Assembly: GCA_011682695.1 (NCBI GenBank)
Contig: JAACED010000018.1
Coordinates: 1-60,526 of the forward strand
Length of the DNA stretch: 60,526 nt
Origin: Gammaproteobacteria bacterium
GTDB taxonomy: Bacteria > Actinomycetota > Acidimicrobiia > Spongiisociales > UBA4744
Reading direction: 5' to 3'
The notes under the pieces were generated by a model. It was not told where the DNA came from and did no database searches. It saw nothing but the letters and a program-made list of their open reading frames with translations. Below are positions 1-9,432 of this stretch, in pieces. Every line of letters begins with the position of its first letter. Position 1 is the stretch's first letter. The position numbers and the translations under genes are program-made.

Positions 1-28
1 TACGAAATACGAAGTACGAAATACCGAC
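1..28. repeat. Heptamer array 1
   Basis: Tandem degenerate 7-mers (TACGAAA, TACGAAG, TACGAAA, TACCGAC) run up to the window edge, just beyond the 3' end of clpC. The array belongs to the dispersed intergenic heptamer family also found near 10.45, 15.3, 22.9, 27.2, 40.2 and 40.4 kb. It may extend past the window start. Confidence 0.7.
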
Positions 29-48
29 TCAGCGGCTGGAAGCTGGAC

Positions 49-2541
49 TCAGCCTTCCGAGCCTGCCAGTTCCACGGGCGGCTGGTCGGGCGCTTCAATC
101 ACCTCGAAATCGAGGACATCCGAACCTTCGTCACGGTCGACCACGATCGTGCCGCCTGCCTTGAAGTTGCCTTTCAGGACACGCTCGGAGAGCGGATCCT
201 CCAGCAGCCGTTGAATAGCCCGGCGCAACGGCCTGGCTCCGAGTTCGGGATCGTAACCCTGCGTTGCCAGGTGCTCCTTGGCGGCATCACTCAAGACGAG
301 CTCGAGGCTCCGCGATTTGAGCTGCTCCCGTACCCTCATGAGCATAAGGTCGATGATCTCCTTGACCTCGTCGACAGAGAGCTCGTGGAACACGATCACC
401 TCGTCGATACGGTTGAGGAACTCGGGCCGGAAATGCTTCTTGAGCTGGTCGAGGATCTTGTCCCGCATCATCTCGTAGTTGAGCTCATCCGAACCGGCCA
501 CAAACCCGACCGCCTTCTTGTGGAGTTCCGAGCTTCCGAGGTTGGACGTCATGATGATGACGGTGTTCTTGAAGTCCACCTGGCGGCCCTGCGCGTCGGT
601 GAGGCGCCCGTCTTCGAGAATCTGCAACAGCGTGTTGAACACATCCGCGTGGGCCTTCTCGATCTCGTCGAACAGGACCACGGAGAAAGGCTTGCGCCGT
701 ACCGCCTCGGTGAGCTGGCCGCCCTCGTCGTAGCCGACGTATCCGGGTGGCGAGCCGACGAGACGGCTGACCGTGTGCTTCTCCATGTACTCGGACATGT
801 CGAGTTGGATAAGTGCGTCTTCGTCCCCGAACAGGAACTCTGCAAGAGCCTTCGCCGTCTCTGTCTTCCCCACCCCGGAAGGTCCGAGGAAGATGAAGGA
901 ACCGGTAGGACGCTTGGGGTCCTTCAACCCGGCACGGGTACGGCGGATCGCCTTCGAGACCGCAACGATGGCATCGTGCTGTCCGATGATCCGTTCGTGC
1001 AGTTTCTCTTCCATCTGGAGAAGCCGCTCGGTCTCCTCTTCGGTCAACCGGTGAACCGGGATCCCGGTCCACTGTGCGAGGACCTCTGCGATCTCCTCTT
1101 CATCGATCACCCAGGCTGCCGGCGCGCCGCTCTCTTTGAGCGCCTGTTCACGCTCGGCTCGCTCTGCGATGAGTTGCCGCTCCTGATCCCGAAGCTGTGC
1201 GGCACGTTCGAACTGCTGTGCCTGGACGGCTTCCGCCTTCTGGCCGCGAACATCCTTGATCCGAACGTCGACGTCTTTGAGATCGGGCGACGACCCGGTC
1301 CGCGTGATCCGCATCCGGCTGCCGGCCTCGTCGATCAGGTCGATCGCCTTGTCCGGAAGGTGCCGGTCGGAGATGTACCGGTCGGCGAGATTTGCTGCGC
1401 TCACCAGGGCATCGTCCGTGTAGCGGACACTGTGGTGTTCCTCGTACCGGTCCTTGAGACCTTCCAGAATCTGAATCGTCTCGGCGACATCGGGCTCATC
1501 CACCTGCACCGGCTGGAAGCGCCGCTCGAGGGCAGCATCCTTCTCCAGGTACTTTCGGTACTCTTCCAGCGTCGTTGCGCCGATGGTCTGCAACTCACCG
1601 CGAGCCAGCATCGGCTTGAGGATGCTCGCCGCGTCGATGGCGCCTTCGGCGGCACCTGCACCGACGAGCGTGTGGATCTCATCGATGAACAGCAGGATAT
1701 CGCCGCGACTCTTGATCTCCTTCAAGACCTTCTTGAGACGTTCTTCGAAGTCGCCTCGATACCGGGATCCCGCCACCAGCGCTCCGAGGTCGAGTGTGTA
1801 CACCTGCTTGCCGCGCAAGGTCTCAGGGACCTCACCCACGACGATACGCTGTCCGAGACCTTCGACGATGGCGGTCTTGCCGACTCCCGGTTCGCCGATG
1901 AGGACGGGATTGTTCTTCGTCCGGCGAGACAGAATCTGCATCACCCGCTCGATCTCGCGTTGACGCCCGATCACAGGGTCGAGTTTGTGCTCGCGAGCCA
2001 TCTGGGTGAGATTGCGACCGAATTGGTCGAGAATCGTGGAGCCCGAACCGGAACTCTCACGTCCTCCCCCGCCGCCCCCCTGCGCGGAGGAACGTTCTTC
2101 ACCTTGCACGCCGGAGAGCAGTTGGATGACGGTTTGTCGAACTCGTGGGAGATCGGCGTTCAGGTTCTGAAGCACCTGTGTGGCAACCCCTTCGCCTTCA
2201 CGGATGAGGCCGAGAAGGATGTGCTCGGTACCGATGTAGTTGTGGCCGAGTTGCAGCGCTTCCCGCAACGACAGCTCGAGAACTTTCTTCGCCCGAGGTG
2301 TGAACGGAATGTGTCCGCTCGGAGCCTGCTGGCCCTGACCGATGATCTCCACGACTTGTGTCCGGACACCGTCGAGGTTCACACCGAGCGACTGGAGCGC
2401 CTGGGCGGCGATTCCTTCACCCTCGTGAATCAGGCCGAGGAGGATGTGCTCCGTACCGATGTAGTTGTGGTTGAGCAGGCGCGCTTCTTCCTGGGCGAGA
2501 ACCACGACTCTGCGAGCCCGGTCTGTGAATCGCTCGAACAC
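49..2541 (-). CDS. clpC: ATP-dependent Clp protease ATPase subunit ClpC
   Basis: Hsp100/AAA+ unfoldase that feeds substrates to ClpP in the cytoplasm. The 830 residues show two N-terminal Clp repeats (about 1-70 and 80-145), a Gly/Ser-rich linker near 151-168, a first AAA module with Walker A GEPGVGKT near 216, a UVR-like coiled segment near 420-460, and a second AAA module with GPSGVGKT near 553. A VGF tripeptide in the second module fits the ClpP-docking loop. Length is normal for the family. The GTG start is preceded by AGGAGG about 9 nt upstream. The gene is divergent from the polyprenyl synthase gene. No clpP lies in the window. Confidence 0.97.
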   Translation of the reverse strand: MFERFTDRARRVVVLAQEEARLLNHNYIGTEHILLGLIHEGEGIAAQALQSLGVNLDGVRTQVVEIIGQGQQAPSGHIPFTPRAKKVLELSLREALQLGHNYIGTEHILLGLIREGEGVATQVLQNLNADLPRVRQTVIQLLSGVQGEERSSAQGGGGGGRESSGSGSTILDQFGRNLTQMAREHKLDPVIGRQREIERVMQILSRRTKNNPVLIGEPGVGKTAIVEGLGQRIVVGEVPETLRGKQVYTLDLGALVAGSRYRGDFEERLKKVLKEIKSRGDILLFIDEIHTLVGAGAAEGAIDAASILKPMLARGELQTIGATTLEEYRKYLEKDAALERRFQPVQVDEPDVAETIQILEGLKDRYEEHHSVRYTDDALVSAANLADRYISDRHLPDKAIDLIDEAGSRMRITRTGSSPDLKDVDVRIKDVRGQKAEAVQAQQFERAAQLRDQERQLIAERAEREQALKESGAPAAWVIDEEEIAEVLAQWTGIPVHRLTEEETERLLQMEEKLHERIIGQHDAIVAVSKAIRRTRAGLKDPKRPTGSFIFLGPSGVGKTETAKALAEFLFGDEDALIQLDMSEYMEKHTVSRLVGSPPGYVGYDEGGQLTEAVRRKPFSVVLFDEIEKAHADVFNTLLQILEDGRLTDAQGRQVDFKNTVIIMTSNLGSSELHKKAVGFVAGSDELNYEMMRDKILDQLKKHFRPEFLNRIDEVIVFHELSVDEVKEIIDLMLMRVREQLKSRSLELVLSDAAKEHLATQGYDPELGARPLRRAIQRLLEDPLSERVLKGNFKAGGTIVVDRDEGSDVLDFEVIEAPDQPPVELAGSEG

Positions 2542-2595
2542 GGCCTTGTGCCTCCTGTTTCCTAACCCCCAAACAGATGGGGCAGGCGTCTGGGG

Positions 2596-2601
2596 AGTAT
2601 A
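2596..2601 (-). promoter_or_regulatory. Candidate -10 box for clpC
   Basis: TATACT on the minus strand lies about 55 nt before the clpC GTG. No convincing -35 hexamer is visible at the normal spacing, so this is a pattern match only. I saw no clear ClgR or HrcA operator. Confidence 0.35.
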
Positions 2602-2797
2602 GCGATGGCCCTTACCTACTCAGAGGCAGGGTACCTCGTCACACGCACCTGCACCCACTACAACACTCATCGGCACAATCATCATCCCAACTGAACCCTA
2701 ATCCCAAACACGACGGTCCGATCGTGCAGGGTGGCGCTCGGCGCCGGCCCCCTTCACCGTGGTCGCTACCATGCTGGTCCAACGACGGAGAGCCCGG

Positions 2798-3790
2798 GTG
2801 GACACACCGAAACTCGAGAACCTGGTCCCGATTCCCGATGTCTGGGATCGCATGCGCCGTGTCGAGACGCGCCTCGCCGAGGTGTCGAAGTCGGACTACG
2901 GGTTCCTCACCGACATCGCGCAACACCTCCTGCTCGCCGGCGGGAAACGCTTCCGTCCCCTCCTCGCGCAGATCGCAGGAGAGTTCGGCCGAACAATCGA
3001 CGATCGCGTCATCGACGCCGGCGTCGCCGTCGAGTTCATCCACGTTGGCAGCCTCTACCACGACGACGTCATCGATGAGGCGGAAACCCGCCGGGGAACC
3101 GGCTCCGCGAACACCAACTGGGGAAACACGATCGCAATCCTCGCCGGTGATTTCCTCATGGCCCGCGCGACCGAACTGGCTGCGGACACGCTCGGGCGTG
3201 AGGCCGTTCAACTTCTCTCCCGCACGTATGCGGAGCTCGTCGAGGGACAGACGCTGGAACTGCAATTGGACTTCGACGTCGATCATGGACCTGACGAGTA
3301 CTACCGGGTCGTGGAGATGAAGACGGCATCGCTGATCCGGACATCGGCCCGTGTGGGGGCGATGGCAACCGACGCGACACCCGCCACGGTCGACGCGTTG
3401 AGCGCGTGGGCATGGGAGCTGGGCGTCATCTTCCAGATCACCGACGATGCACTCGATCTGGTCGCCACCGATGAGTTCCTCGGAAAACCGGCGGGGTCGG
3501 ACATCGGTGAAGGCAAGTTCACCCTGCCGCTGCTCTACGCGCTCGAAGGAACCGACGGGCCTCACATCCGAGAACTTCTGGCGGAGCGTCCGTACACGGC
3601 CAGAGCGATCGACGAGGTCATCCGCATGGTGCGCGCCGGCGGTTTCGTCGATCAGGTGCTCGACGAGGCCCGCACGAGATCCCTGACCGCAGCCTCGGTC
3701 ATCGCCGATCTTCCACCCATCCCCTCCAGGAACGTGCTGGCCGGCCTCGGCGACTACCTGCTGGCCCAGGTCGAGTACGCACGTTCGTAG
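2798..3790 (+). CDS. Polyprenyl diphosphate synthase
   Basis: Trans-prenyltransferase that condenses isopentenyl diphosphate onto an allylic primer. It probably makes the side chain of menaquinone or another long isoprenoid. The first aspartate-rich motif is in HDDVIDE and the second is in ITDDALDLV; GGKRFRP supplies the conserved substrate-binding lysine and arginine. The reading frame is open from GTG 2759 and has an ATG at 2771. Only GTG 2798 has a good ribosome site (GGAG, 8 nt spacing), giving 330 residues, so I chose it. The product chain length cannot be read with certainty. No menaquinone genes are adjacent. Confidence 0.9.
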   Translation: MDTPKLENLVPIPDVWDRMRRVETRLAEVSKSDYGFLTDIAQHLLLAGGKRFRPLLAQIAGEFGRTIDDRVIDAGVAVEFIHVGSLYHDDVIDEAETRRGTGSANTNWGNTIAILAGDFLMARATELAADTLGREAVQLLSRTYAELVEGQTLELQLDFDVDHGPDEYYRVVEMKTASLIRTSARVGAMATDATPATVDALSAWAWELGVIFQITDDALDLVATDEFLGKPAGSDIGEGKFTLPLLYALEGTDGPHIRELLAERPYTARAIDEVIRMVRAGGFVDQVLDEARTRSLTAASVIADLPPIPSRNVLAGLGDYLLAQVEYARS

Positions 3791-3855
3791 GACCTGGTAC
3801 CGGCTGGTCGGTGCCGATCCGGACATCTTGCCGTACGCATTCGGTGATTATTCCG

Positions 3856-3861
3856 TACACT
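3856..3861 (+). promoter_or_regulatory. -10 box for a probable leaderless mRNA
   Basis: TACACT ends 7 nt before ATG 3869. The ATG has no Shine-Dalgarno sequence. This spacing is what a leaderless actinobacterial transcript would show. Confidence 0.45.
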
Positions 3862-3868
3862 GATCTGC

Positions 3869-4984
3869 ATGGATTTTCCTTTCCTATTCACCATCGCCAT
3901 CGGCATCGGCATCCTGTCTCTGTTCTCGAACAGTCAGCTCGCCGGAGCGTGGAAAGCGGCAGCTCGCGTGCTTGGCATCGCCTATCGCAAGAAGAACCTC
4001 CTGGCCCCTCCAAAGATCGAAGGTTCGGTCGACGGGTTGCACCTCACGATCGAGGTGCGTTCATCCGGCAGATCGAAGGCGACGAGGTATCGCGTTCGGT
4101 ATCCGTCGCTCAACGTGGGCCTGCAGGTGACCTCCAAAACGGGAATCTCGAGAATCTCCGAGTTCCTGGGAGCCCAGGACGCCGAGACGGGCGACAGTAC
4201 GTTCGATGAGGAGTTCACGGTCAAGACCACCGACCCGGACCAGCTGGCGACCGTGTTGACCCCGTCGGTGCGCGAGACGGTACGCGAACTCCTGGAGGCG
4301 CTGCCGGCAGCGAAGATCACCGACGACCACATCGTGTTCGACCGCAAGGTCGTTGAACGCAAACCGGACAAGATCGTGCAGACGGCACAGCGTCTCCTCA
4401 CCGCAGGCAAGGTTGTCGCGCAATGCGGGGAGACGCAACAACGGCGCGTCACCTCCCATTTCGCCGTCCCGCCTCTGCTGGCACCGGACCCGTTCCTGCC
4501 GCAGCAACTCGAGGAGCTCCTTCCCGAGGAGCCACTGGCCGCAGAGACATCTCCCGAGATGATGCTCGATTCCGAGACGAGTGAGTTCGTGATGGTTTCC
4601 CCGATGTCGGAACCGAGCGACATCGTCCCCGAGTCCGCACCCGACACCTCGCAGGCCGGACCCGATCCGCTCGATGTTGCGGAGGTGCTCTTCGGAGGTC
4701 ACCTTCTCAGTTTTCAGATGACGGCGATATTCGAAGAACGATACGCGGGGCGACAGATCCGGTGGAACGGCACGGTGGCCGAGCGATCGGAATCAGGCGT
4801 GACGGTCGACGTCGGATCCATCGACACCGAGTTGTTCGGCCCGCTGACTATCACCGCAGTCGTCGCAGCGTCCGCCGGAAGCGGCTTCCAGCCCGGGGAT
4901 GCGGTGACCGTCACCGGCACGCTCTCCGGTATCGATGCATTCGGTCGCACACTCACCGTCGACGGCGAGCTGACAGGGACCTGA
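3869..4984 (+). CDS. Membrane-anchored protein of unknown function
   Basis: I do not recognise this 371-residue protein. Residues about 4-20 form a hydrophobic segment (MDFPFLFTIAIGIGIL) that could anchor it, followed by a basic stretch (YRKKN) typical of a cytosolic side. Residues about 45-190 look like one globular alpha/beta domain. Residues about 205-270 are rich in Pro, Glu and Ser and probably disordered. The C-terminal 100 residues read as beta-rich, with 'GTVAERSESGVTVDVG' and 'DAVTVTGTLSGID' resembling an OB-like fold. Context (prenyl synthase, aminotransferase) gives no clear job. The start is inferred from the adjacent -10 box. Confidence 0.75.
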   Translation: MDFPFLFTIAIGIGILSLFSNSQLAGAWKAAARVLGIAYRKKNLLAPPKIEGSVDGLHLTIEVRSSGRSKATRYRVRYPSLNVGLQVTSKTGISRISEFLGAQDAETGDSTFDEEFTVKTTDPDQLATVLTPSVRETVRELLEALPAAKITDDHIVFDRKVVERKPDKIVQTAQRLLTAGKVVAQCGETQQRRVTSHFAVPPLLAPDPFLPQQLEELLPEEPLAAETSPEMMLDSETSEFVMVSPMSEPSDIVPESAPDTSQAGPDPLDVAEVLFGGHLLSFQMTAIFEERYAGRQIRWNGTVAERSESGVTVDVGSIDTELFGPLTITAVVAASAGSGFQPGDAVTVTGTLSGIDAFGRTLTVDGELTGT

Positions 4985-5061
4985 CCCCGTACCCGAACCG
5001 TTGTCGGCGACGAATCCTCCCCGCCACGGGAGCCGCCGGCGCGCGAGCTACCCTCCAGGGC

Positions 5062-6201
5062 GTGAAGTCCTCTCACCGATCCAAGGTCGCTCCGTTCTAC
5101 GTGATGGAGGTGATGAAAGCCGCCGCAGAACGAGGACGGATAGTGGGTGATGTGCTCCATCTCGAAGTCGGTCAGCCATCGACGCCCGCACCGGCGGGGG
5201 TACGCCGAGCGGCCGCAGAGGCGCTACAGACCGATCGGCTTGGCTACACGGAGGCCACCGGCATCCCGGAGCTTCGCGACCGGATCGCAACCCACTACGA
5301 GGAGGCGTACGGCGTCGAGGTGCCGGTCGAACGTGTAGCGGTGACGGTCGGAGCATCAGGAGGGTTCGTGCTCGCAACGCTCGCCGCGTTCGACGCCGGC
5401 GATCGGGTGGCGATCACCGAACCCGGATATGCGGCGTACCGCAACATCCTCGAAGCGTTGGACATCACGGTCGCGCCGATCCCGGTCGGTCCCGGTACCA
5501 GGTTCAATCCGACGCCGAGACTGCTGGACGCCGCAGGACCGCTCGACGGTCTCGTGGTCGCCAGCCCCGCAAACCCGACCGGAACGATTCTCACGACCAG
5601 AGAGATGCAGACCCTCGCCTCCTATACACAGGAACGCGGCATCCGCATGCTGTCGGACGAGATCTACCACGGAATCACCTACGGGCCGGTGGCGCCGACG
5701 GCTGCGGCATACGCCGAATCGGCTGTCGTCGTGCAGAGCTTCTCCAAGTACTACTCGATGACCGGATGGCGCCTCGGATGGTTGATCCTGCCGGATGACC
5801 TCGTCCGTCCCGTGGAACGACTCGCCCAGAACCTGTTCATCTCTGCGCCGGCACTTTCGCAGGTCGCCGCGATCGCCGCGTTCGACTCCACGGCCGAGCT
5901 CGACGCCAACGTCGATCGCTACGCGGCCAACCGCCGGATCCTCATCGAAGGCCTCGCCGCTGCCGGAATCACGAAGCTCGCTCCCGCCGATGGCGCCTTC
6001 TACGTCTACGCCGACGTCTCACACCTCACCGACGACAGCCAGGAGCTCTGCCGCACATGGCTGGAGAAGACCGGCGTGGCGGTCACGCCGGGAATCGACT
6101 TCGACCCGGCCAAAGGAAATCGGTACGTGCGGTTCTCCTACGCCGAGTCGACCGGAGACATCACCGAAGCCGTGCGGCGCCTCACCACCCTGCTCTCGTG
6201 A
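5062..6201 (+). CDS. PLP-dependent class I/II aminotransferase
   Basis: Fold-type I aminotransferase of the aspartate/alanine aminotransferase superfamily, 379 residues. SFSKYYSMTGWRLGW carries the lysine expected to bind PLP and the conserved MTGWR signature. ASPANPTGT and the LSDEIYHG segment are the usual cofactor-contacting motifs, and the C-terminal RFSYAES arginine should bind the substrate carboxylate. The frame is open further upstream, but GTG 5062 gives the normal N-terminus ahead of the conserved KVAPFYVMEV segment. Substrate is not predictable from sequence. It converges on lysS with a strong hairpin between them. Confidence 0.88.
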   Translation: MKSSHRSKVAPFYVMEVMKAAAERGRIVGDVLHLEVGQPSTPAPAGVRRAAAEALQTDRLGYTEATGIPELRDRIATHYEEAYGVEVPVERVAVTVGASGGFVLATLAAFDAGDRVAITEPGYAAYRNILEALDITVAPIPVGPGTRFNPTPRLLDAAGPLDGLVVASPANPTGTILTTREMQTLASYTQERGIRMLSDEIYHGITYGPVAPTAAAYAESAVVVQSFSKYYSMTGWRLGWLILPDDLVRPVERLAQNLFISAPALSQVAAIAAFDSTAELDANVDRYAANRRILIEGLAAAGITKLAPADGAFYVYADVSHLTDDSQELCRTWLEKTGVAVTPGIDFDPAKGNRYVRFSYAESTGDITEAVRRLTTLLS

Positions 6202-6204
6202 CGG

Positions 6205-6226
6205 TCGACGGGAACCGACCCGTCGA
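6205..6226. terminator. Hairpin between convergent aminotransferase and lysS
   Basis: Perfect 8-bp stem TCGACGGG / CCCGTCGA with the 6-nt loop AACCGA, just after the aminotransferase stop and before the lysS stop. There is no strong T-run, so it is a possible bidirectional terminator rather than a classic intrinsic one. Confidence 0.5.
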
Positions 6227-6242
6227 AGTGTGACGAGAACGG

Positions 6243-7757
6243 CTATTCGGGGCGCATCGTCGGAAACAGAACCACTTCACGAATCGTCGGTTCGTCGGCG
6301 AGCAGCATCACGAGCCGATCCACACCGATCCCGAGACCGCCGGTGGGTGGCATCCCGTATTCGAGTGCCCGGAGGAAGTCCTCGTCCACCGGGTGGGTCT
6401 CCTCCTCGCCTTCGGCCTTGGCCCGGGCCTGAGCCTCGAACCGCGCCCGCTGGTCGACAGGGTCGATCAGCTCGCTGAACGCGTTGCACAACTCCATCCC
6501 CCCGGCGAACAGCTCGAACCGTTCTGTCAGGTTCGGATCATCACGATGCTCCCTGGCGAGCGGGGAGGTCTCTTTCGGATGGTCGATCACGAACGTCGGC
6601 TCCCACAAGTTGGGCTCCACCAGCCGCTCGTACAGCTCGACGATCAGCTTGCCCTTGCCCCAGACGGGATGCACCGAGATGCCATGCCGGCGGCACACGT
6701 CGGCCAACTCCTCGCGCGTGCGGTCGAAGGAGATCTCCACGCCGGTCGCGTCGGCGACCAGATCGAGAAGCCGGACGCGCCGATAGGGCGGTGTGAAATC
6801 CAACGTCCTGCCCTGGTACTCGATGACCACTCCGCCCGAGGCGGCCTCGGCAACCGAACCGATGACGCCTTCCATCAGGTCCATCACGTCGTGATAGTCG
6901 GCGAACGCCTGGTACGCCTCCAGCGTCGTAAATTCGGGGTTGTGTGTGGCGTCGATTCCCTCGTTGCGGAAGACTCTGCCCAGTTCGAAGACTCTCTCCA
7001 TCCCTCCGATGACCAGCCGCTTGAGGTGCAGCTCGGTGGCGATGCGAAGGTACATGTCGATATCGAGCGCGTTGTGGTGGGTTACGAACGGCCGAGCGAG
7101 CGCGCCGCCGGCCTCGGATTGCAGCATCGGAGTCTCCACCTCGACGAACCCCTGGTCGACGAAGGCGCTGCGGAGCGCGGCGACCGTGTCGATCCGCACT
7201 TGAGCGACACGCCTGGCCTGCTCGTTGGCGATCAGATCGAGGTACCGCTGGCGGAATCTGCGCTCCTTGTCCTGGAGCCCATGCCATTTCTCCGGCAGCG
7301 GCCGAAGCGCCTTGGAGAGCAGACGGATCTCGCTGGTACGCACGCTCAGTTCGCCTCGGCGGGTCGTGATGACCTCGCCGGTCGCTCCGACCCAGTCGCC
7401 GGTGTCGATGTCCTCGTCGAACCGCTCGAAACGGTCATCGCCCATGGTGCGCCTGTCGACGAAGAGCTGGATCTGTCCGGTGACGTCCTGCAAGACACAG
7501 AAGCTCAGCTTGCCGAGCCGCCGGATGTTGACCACCCGGCCCGCAACCGACACCGTCGTCCCTGTCGACGATCCCGGATCGAGATCCGCGTACTCCCCGG
7601 CCAGGTCGGCCGCAGTGACGGTCCTCTCGAAACGCTGCGGATAGGGTTCCTCGCCGAGCGCCCTCAACGCCTCCACCTTGGCAAGACGCCGTGCGGTCAG
7701 TGGGTGTGCGACAAGGGGATCCTCGTCAGAAGGCGGAGTCTCGTGTTCATCGGTCAT
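6243..7757 (-). CDS. lysS: Lysyl-tRNA synthetase (class II)
   Basis: Charges tRNA-Lys with lysine. The 504 residues comprise an N-terminal OB anticodon-binding domain (about 60-160) and a class II catalytic core. Visible signatures are FRQRYLDLI, the motif 2 region RVFRNEGIDATHNPEFT, and motif 3 in GLGIGVDRLVMLL. Length and order match the bacterial class IIb enzyme. It lies downstream of coaX, 12 nt away, on the same strand and is probably co-transcribed with the pantothenate genes, as in other actinobacteria. Confidence 0.97.
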   Translation of the reverse strand: MTDEHETPPSDEDPLVAHPLTARRLAKVEALRALGEEPYPQRFERTVTAADLAGEYADLDPGSSTGTTVSVAGRVVNIRRLGKLSFCVLQDVTGQIQLFVDRRTMGDDRFERFDEDIDTGDWVGATGEVITTRRGELSVRTSEIRLLSKALRPLPEKWHGLQDKERRFRQRYLDLIANEQARRVAQVRIDTVAALRSAFVDQGFVEVETPMLQSEAGGALARPFVTHHNALDIDMYLRIATELHLKRLVIGGMERVFELGRVFRNEGIDATHNPEFTTLEAYQAFADYHDVMDLMEGVIGSVAEAASGGVVIEYQGRTLDFTPPYRRVRLLDLVADATGVEISFDRTREELADVCRRHGISVHPVWGKGKLIVELYERLVEPNLWEPTFVIDHPKETSPLAREHRDDPNLTERFELFAGGMELCNAFSELIDPVDQRARFEAQARAKAEGEEETHPVDEDFLRALEYGMPPTGGLGIGVDRLVMLLADEPTIREVVLFPTMRPE

Positions 7758-7769
7758 GGCCGCAGCACC

Positions 7770-8537
7770 TTACCCCGCGTTGCGGTCCCAGAGCAGCCGG
7801 AGACCGGACAGCGTCAGGAACTCGTCGATATCGTCGACGGTGTGGCAATGCGGAACGATCACCGATGCAAGCCCTCCCGTGGCAACCGTAGCGGTGTCCG
7901 GGCCCAGCTCGTCAACGATTCGAGTCATGATCCCGTCGACCAGGCCCGCATGCCCGTAGAGCAGCCCCGACTGGATCGCCTCGACGGTGCCTTTGCCTGT
8001 CGCCGCGCGAGGCGGCTCGAGGGCAACTCGGCGAAGCGCCGCGGTCGCCGACACGAGTGCATCCATGGAGACTTCCAGGCCTGGAGCGATCGCTCCGCCG
8101 AGGTACTCGCCTTCCCTGGAAACGACGTCGAAGTTGGTCGAAGTGCCGAAATCCACGACCACGACGGGAGTCCCGTAGGCGTGCCTCGCGGCAACCGCGT
8201 TGACGATCCTGTCCGCGCCCACCTCCCTTGGATTGTCGATCAGGATCGGCATGCCGGTCTTGATGCCCGGTTCCACGATGAGGACTTCTGCAGAGTCGAA
8301 CAAGGCGGCGGCGGTGCGAAGCGCCTCGGTGGCGTGCGGCACCACCGATGAGATGACAACGCCGGTGACCTCCTCGGCGTCGATACCGTCGAGATCGAAG
8401 CATCCCTGGAGAAGGAGCCGATACTGGTCGGCGGTGCGGGCACGGTCGGTCGCGAGCCGCCAGTGGTGAGCCGGCTTCGGGCCCTCCATCAGCCCTACGA
8501 CCGTCTGTGTATTGCCCATGTCGATGGCGAGCAGCAT
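7770..8537 (-). CDS. coaX: Type III pantothenate kinase
   Basis: First step of coenzyme A synthesis: phosphorylates pantothenate. The 255-residue protein starts with the acetate/sugar-kinase phosphate-1 motif DMGNTQTVVG. It continues with GADRIVNA and VVVDFGTSTNFDVV, the type III signatures with the catalytic aspartate. Start ATG 8537 sits one nucleotide after the panC TGA, with GGAGG inside the panC 3' end, so translation is probably coupled. The much longer open frame upstream of this ATG lies over panC and is spurious. Confidence 0.95.
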   Translation of the reverse strand: MLLAIDMGNTQTVVGLMEGPKPAHHWRLATDRARTADQYRLLLQGCFDLDGIDAEEVTGVVISSVVPHATEALRTAAALFDSAEVLIVEPGIKTGMPILIDNPREVGADRIVNAVAARHAYGTPVVVVDFGTSTNFDVVSREGEYLGGAIAPGLEVSMDALVSATAALRRVALEPPRAATGKGTVEAIQSGLLYGHAGLVDGIMTRIVDELGPDTATVATGGLASVIVPHCHTVDDIDEFLTLSGLRLLWDRNAG

Positions 8538-8538
8538 G

Positions 8539-9432
8539 TCAGTTGCCTCCCAGAATCGTCGCCCGGTCGAGACGTTCGCCGAGTTCGTAGGTGAGCTTGT
8601 CTCCATCCAGCCAGAAGTGGACATTGTCGATGAGGCGTGTCTTCCCGACGTGAGCTGCGATGGCCAGGAACGCGTCACGGTCGAGTTCCGGAATCGGTTG
8701 CACCGTTTGAGCGTCGACGAGTTGCACGTACTGCACCTCGACTCCGCGAGTCTGCTCGCATTCGGTCCGGACGATCGACTCCAATGCGGCCGCGGACCGC
8801 TCCCCGTCGAGTGCGGCCAGGGCGGAGCGTGCAAGGCCACGCGACAACGCCAGCGCGGATCGGCGCTGATCCGCCGACAGGTAGATGTTGCGGCTCGAGA
8901 GCGCCAGCCCGTCCTGTTCGCGCACGATGGGCCGGCCGATCACCCGAACGGGAAACGACAGGTCCACGGCGAGTCGACGCAGGACCGCGAGCTGCTGGGC
9001 GTCCTTGCGCCCGAACAAGGCGAGGTCCGGCTGAAGGCCGGCGAAGAGCTTGGCGACCACCGTCGCCACACCCTCGAAATGCCCCGGCCGGTAGGCGCCA
9101 CAGAGGTGGTCTGCGAGCGAACCGACGGTCACGCTCATCGCCGGGCTCACCGGGTACATCGTCTCGGCGGAAGGCGCGAACAGCACGTCGGCGCCCGCAT
9201 CGTCGGCAAGCGAGGCGTCCCGATCCAGATCGCGGGGATACCGGTCCAGGTCCTCACCTTCGCCGAACTGGAGAGGATTGACGAACAGGCTGACCAGCAC
9301 CGTGTCGGCGGCAGTGCGTGCGCTGCGGATCAATGACAGGTGCCCCTCGTGGAAGTAACCCATCGTCGGCACGAGGGCGACGACGCCCCGCCTCGCCGCC
9401 CGGGCATCCTCGAACGTGGTGACGATGTTCAC
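8539..9432 (-). CDS. panC: Pantothenate synthetase
   Basis: Pantoate-beta-alanine ligase; makes pantothenate from pantoate, beta-alanine and ATP. Residues 24-36 carry PTMGYFHEGHLSL, with the class I nucleotidyl-transferase HxGH signature. FGRKDAQQLAVLRR and ALSSRNIYLS are further family signatures (KMSKS-like region). At 297 residues it is of usual length. Its start overlaps the stop of the DUF2520 gene by 4 nt (ATGA). panB and panD are not in the window. Confidence 0.96.
   Translation of the reverse strand: MNIVTTFEDARAARRGVVALVPTMGYFHEGHLSLIRSARTAADTVLVSLFVNPLQFGEGEDLDRYPRDLDRDASLADDAGADVLFAPSAETMYPVSPAMSVTVGSLADHLCGAYRPGHFEGVATVVAKLFAGLQPDLALFGRKDAQQLAVLRRLAVDLSFPVRVIGRPIVREQDGLALSSRNIYLSADQRRSALALSRGLARSALAALDGERSAAALESIVRTECEQTRGVEVQYVQLVDAQTVQPIPELDRDAFLAIAAHVGKTRLIDNVHFWLDGDKLTYELGERLDRATILGGN

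Noticed and set aside
211-2565. 784-codon open frame on the plus strand over clpC
   Set aside because: It is the mirror of a strongly conserved minus-strand gene. High GC removes stop codons in the antisense frame, and its product matches no family I know.
6393-8351. 652-codon plus-strand frame over lysS and coaX
   Set aside because: Antisense to two clear enzymes; no recognisable motifs.
7770-8840. CoaX with a 100-residue N-terminal extension
   Set aside because: The extension lies over panC in another frame; the coupled ATG at 8537 gives a normal-length kinase.
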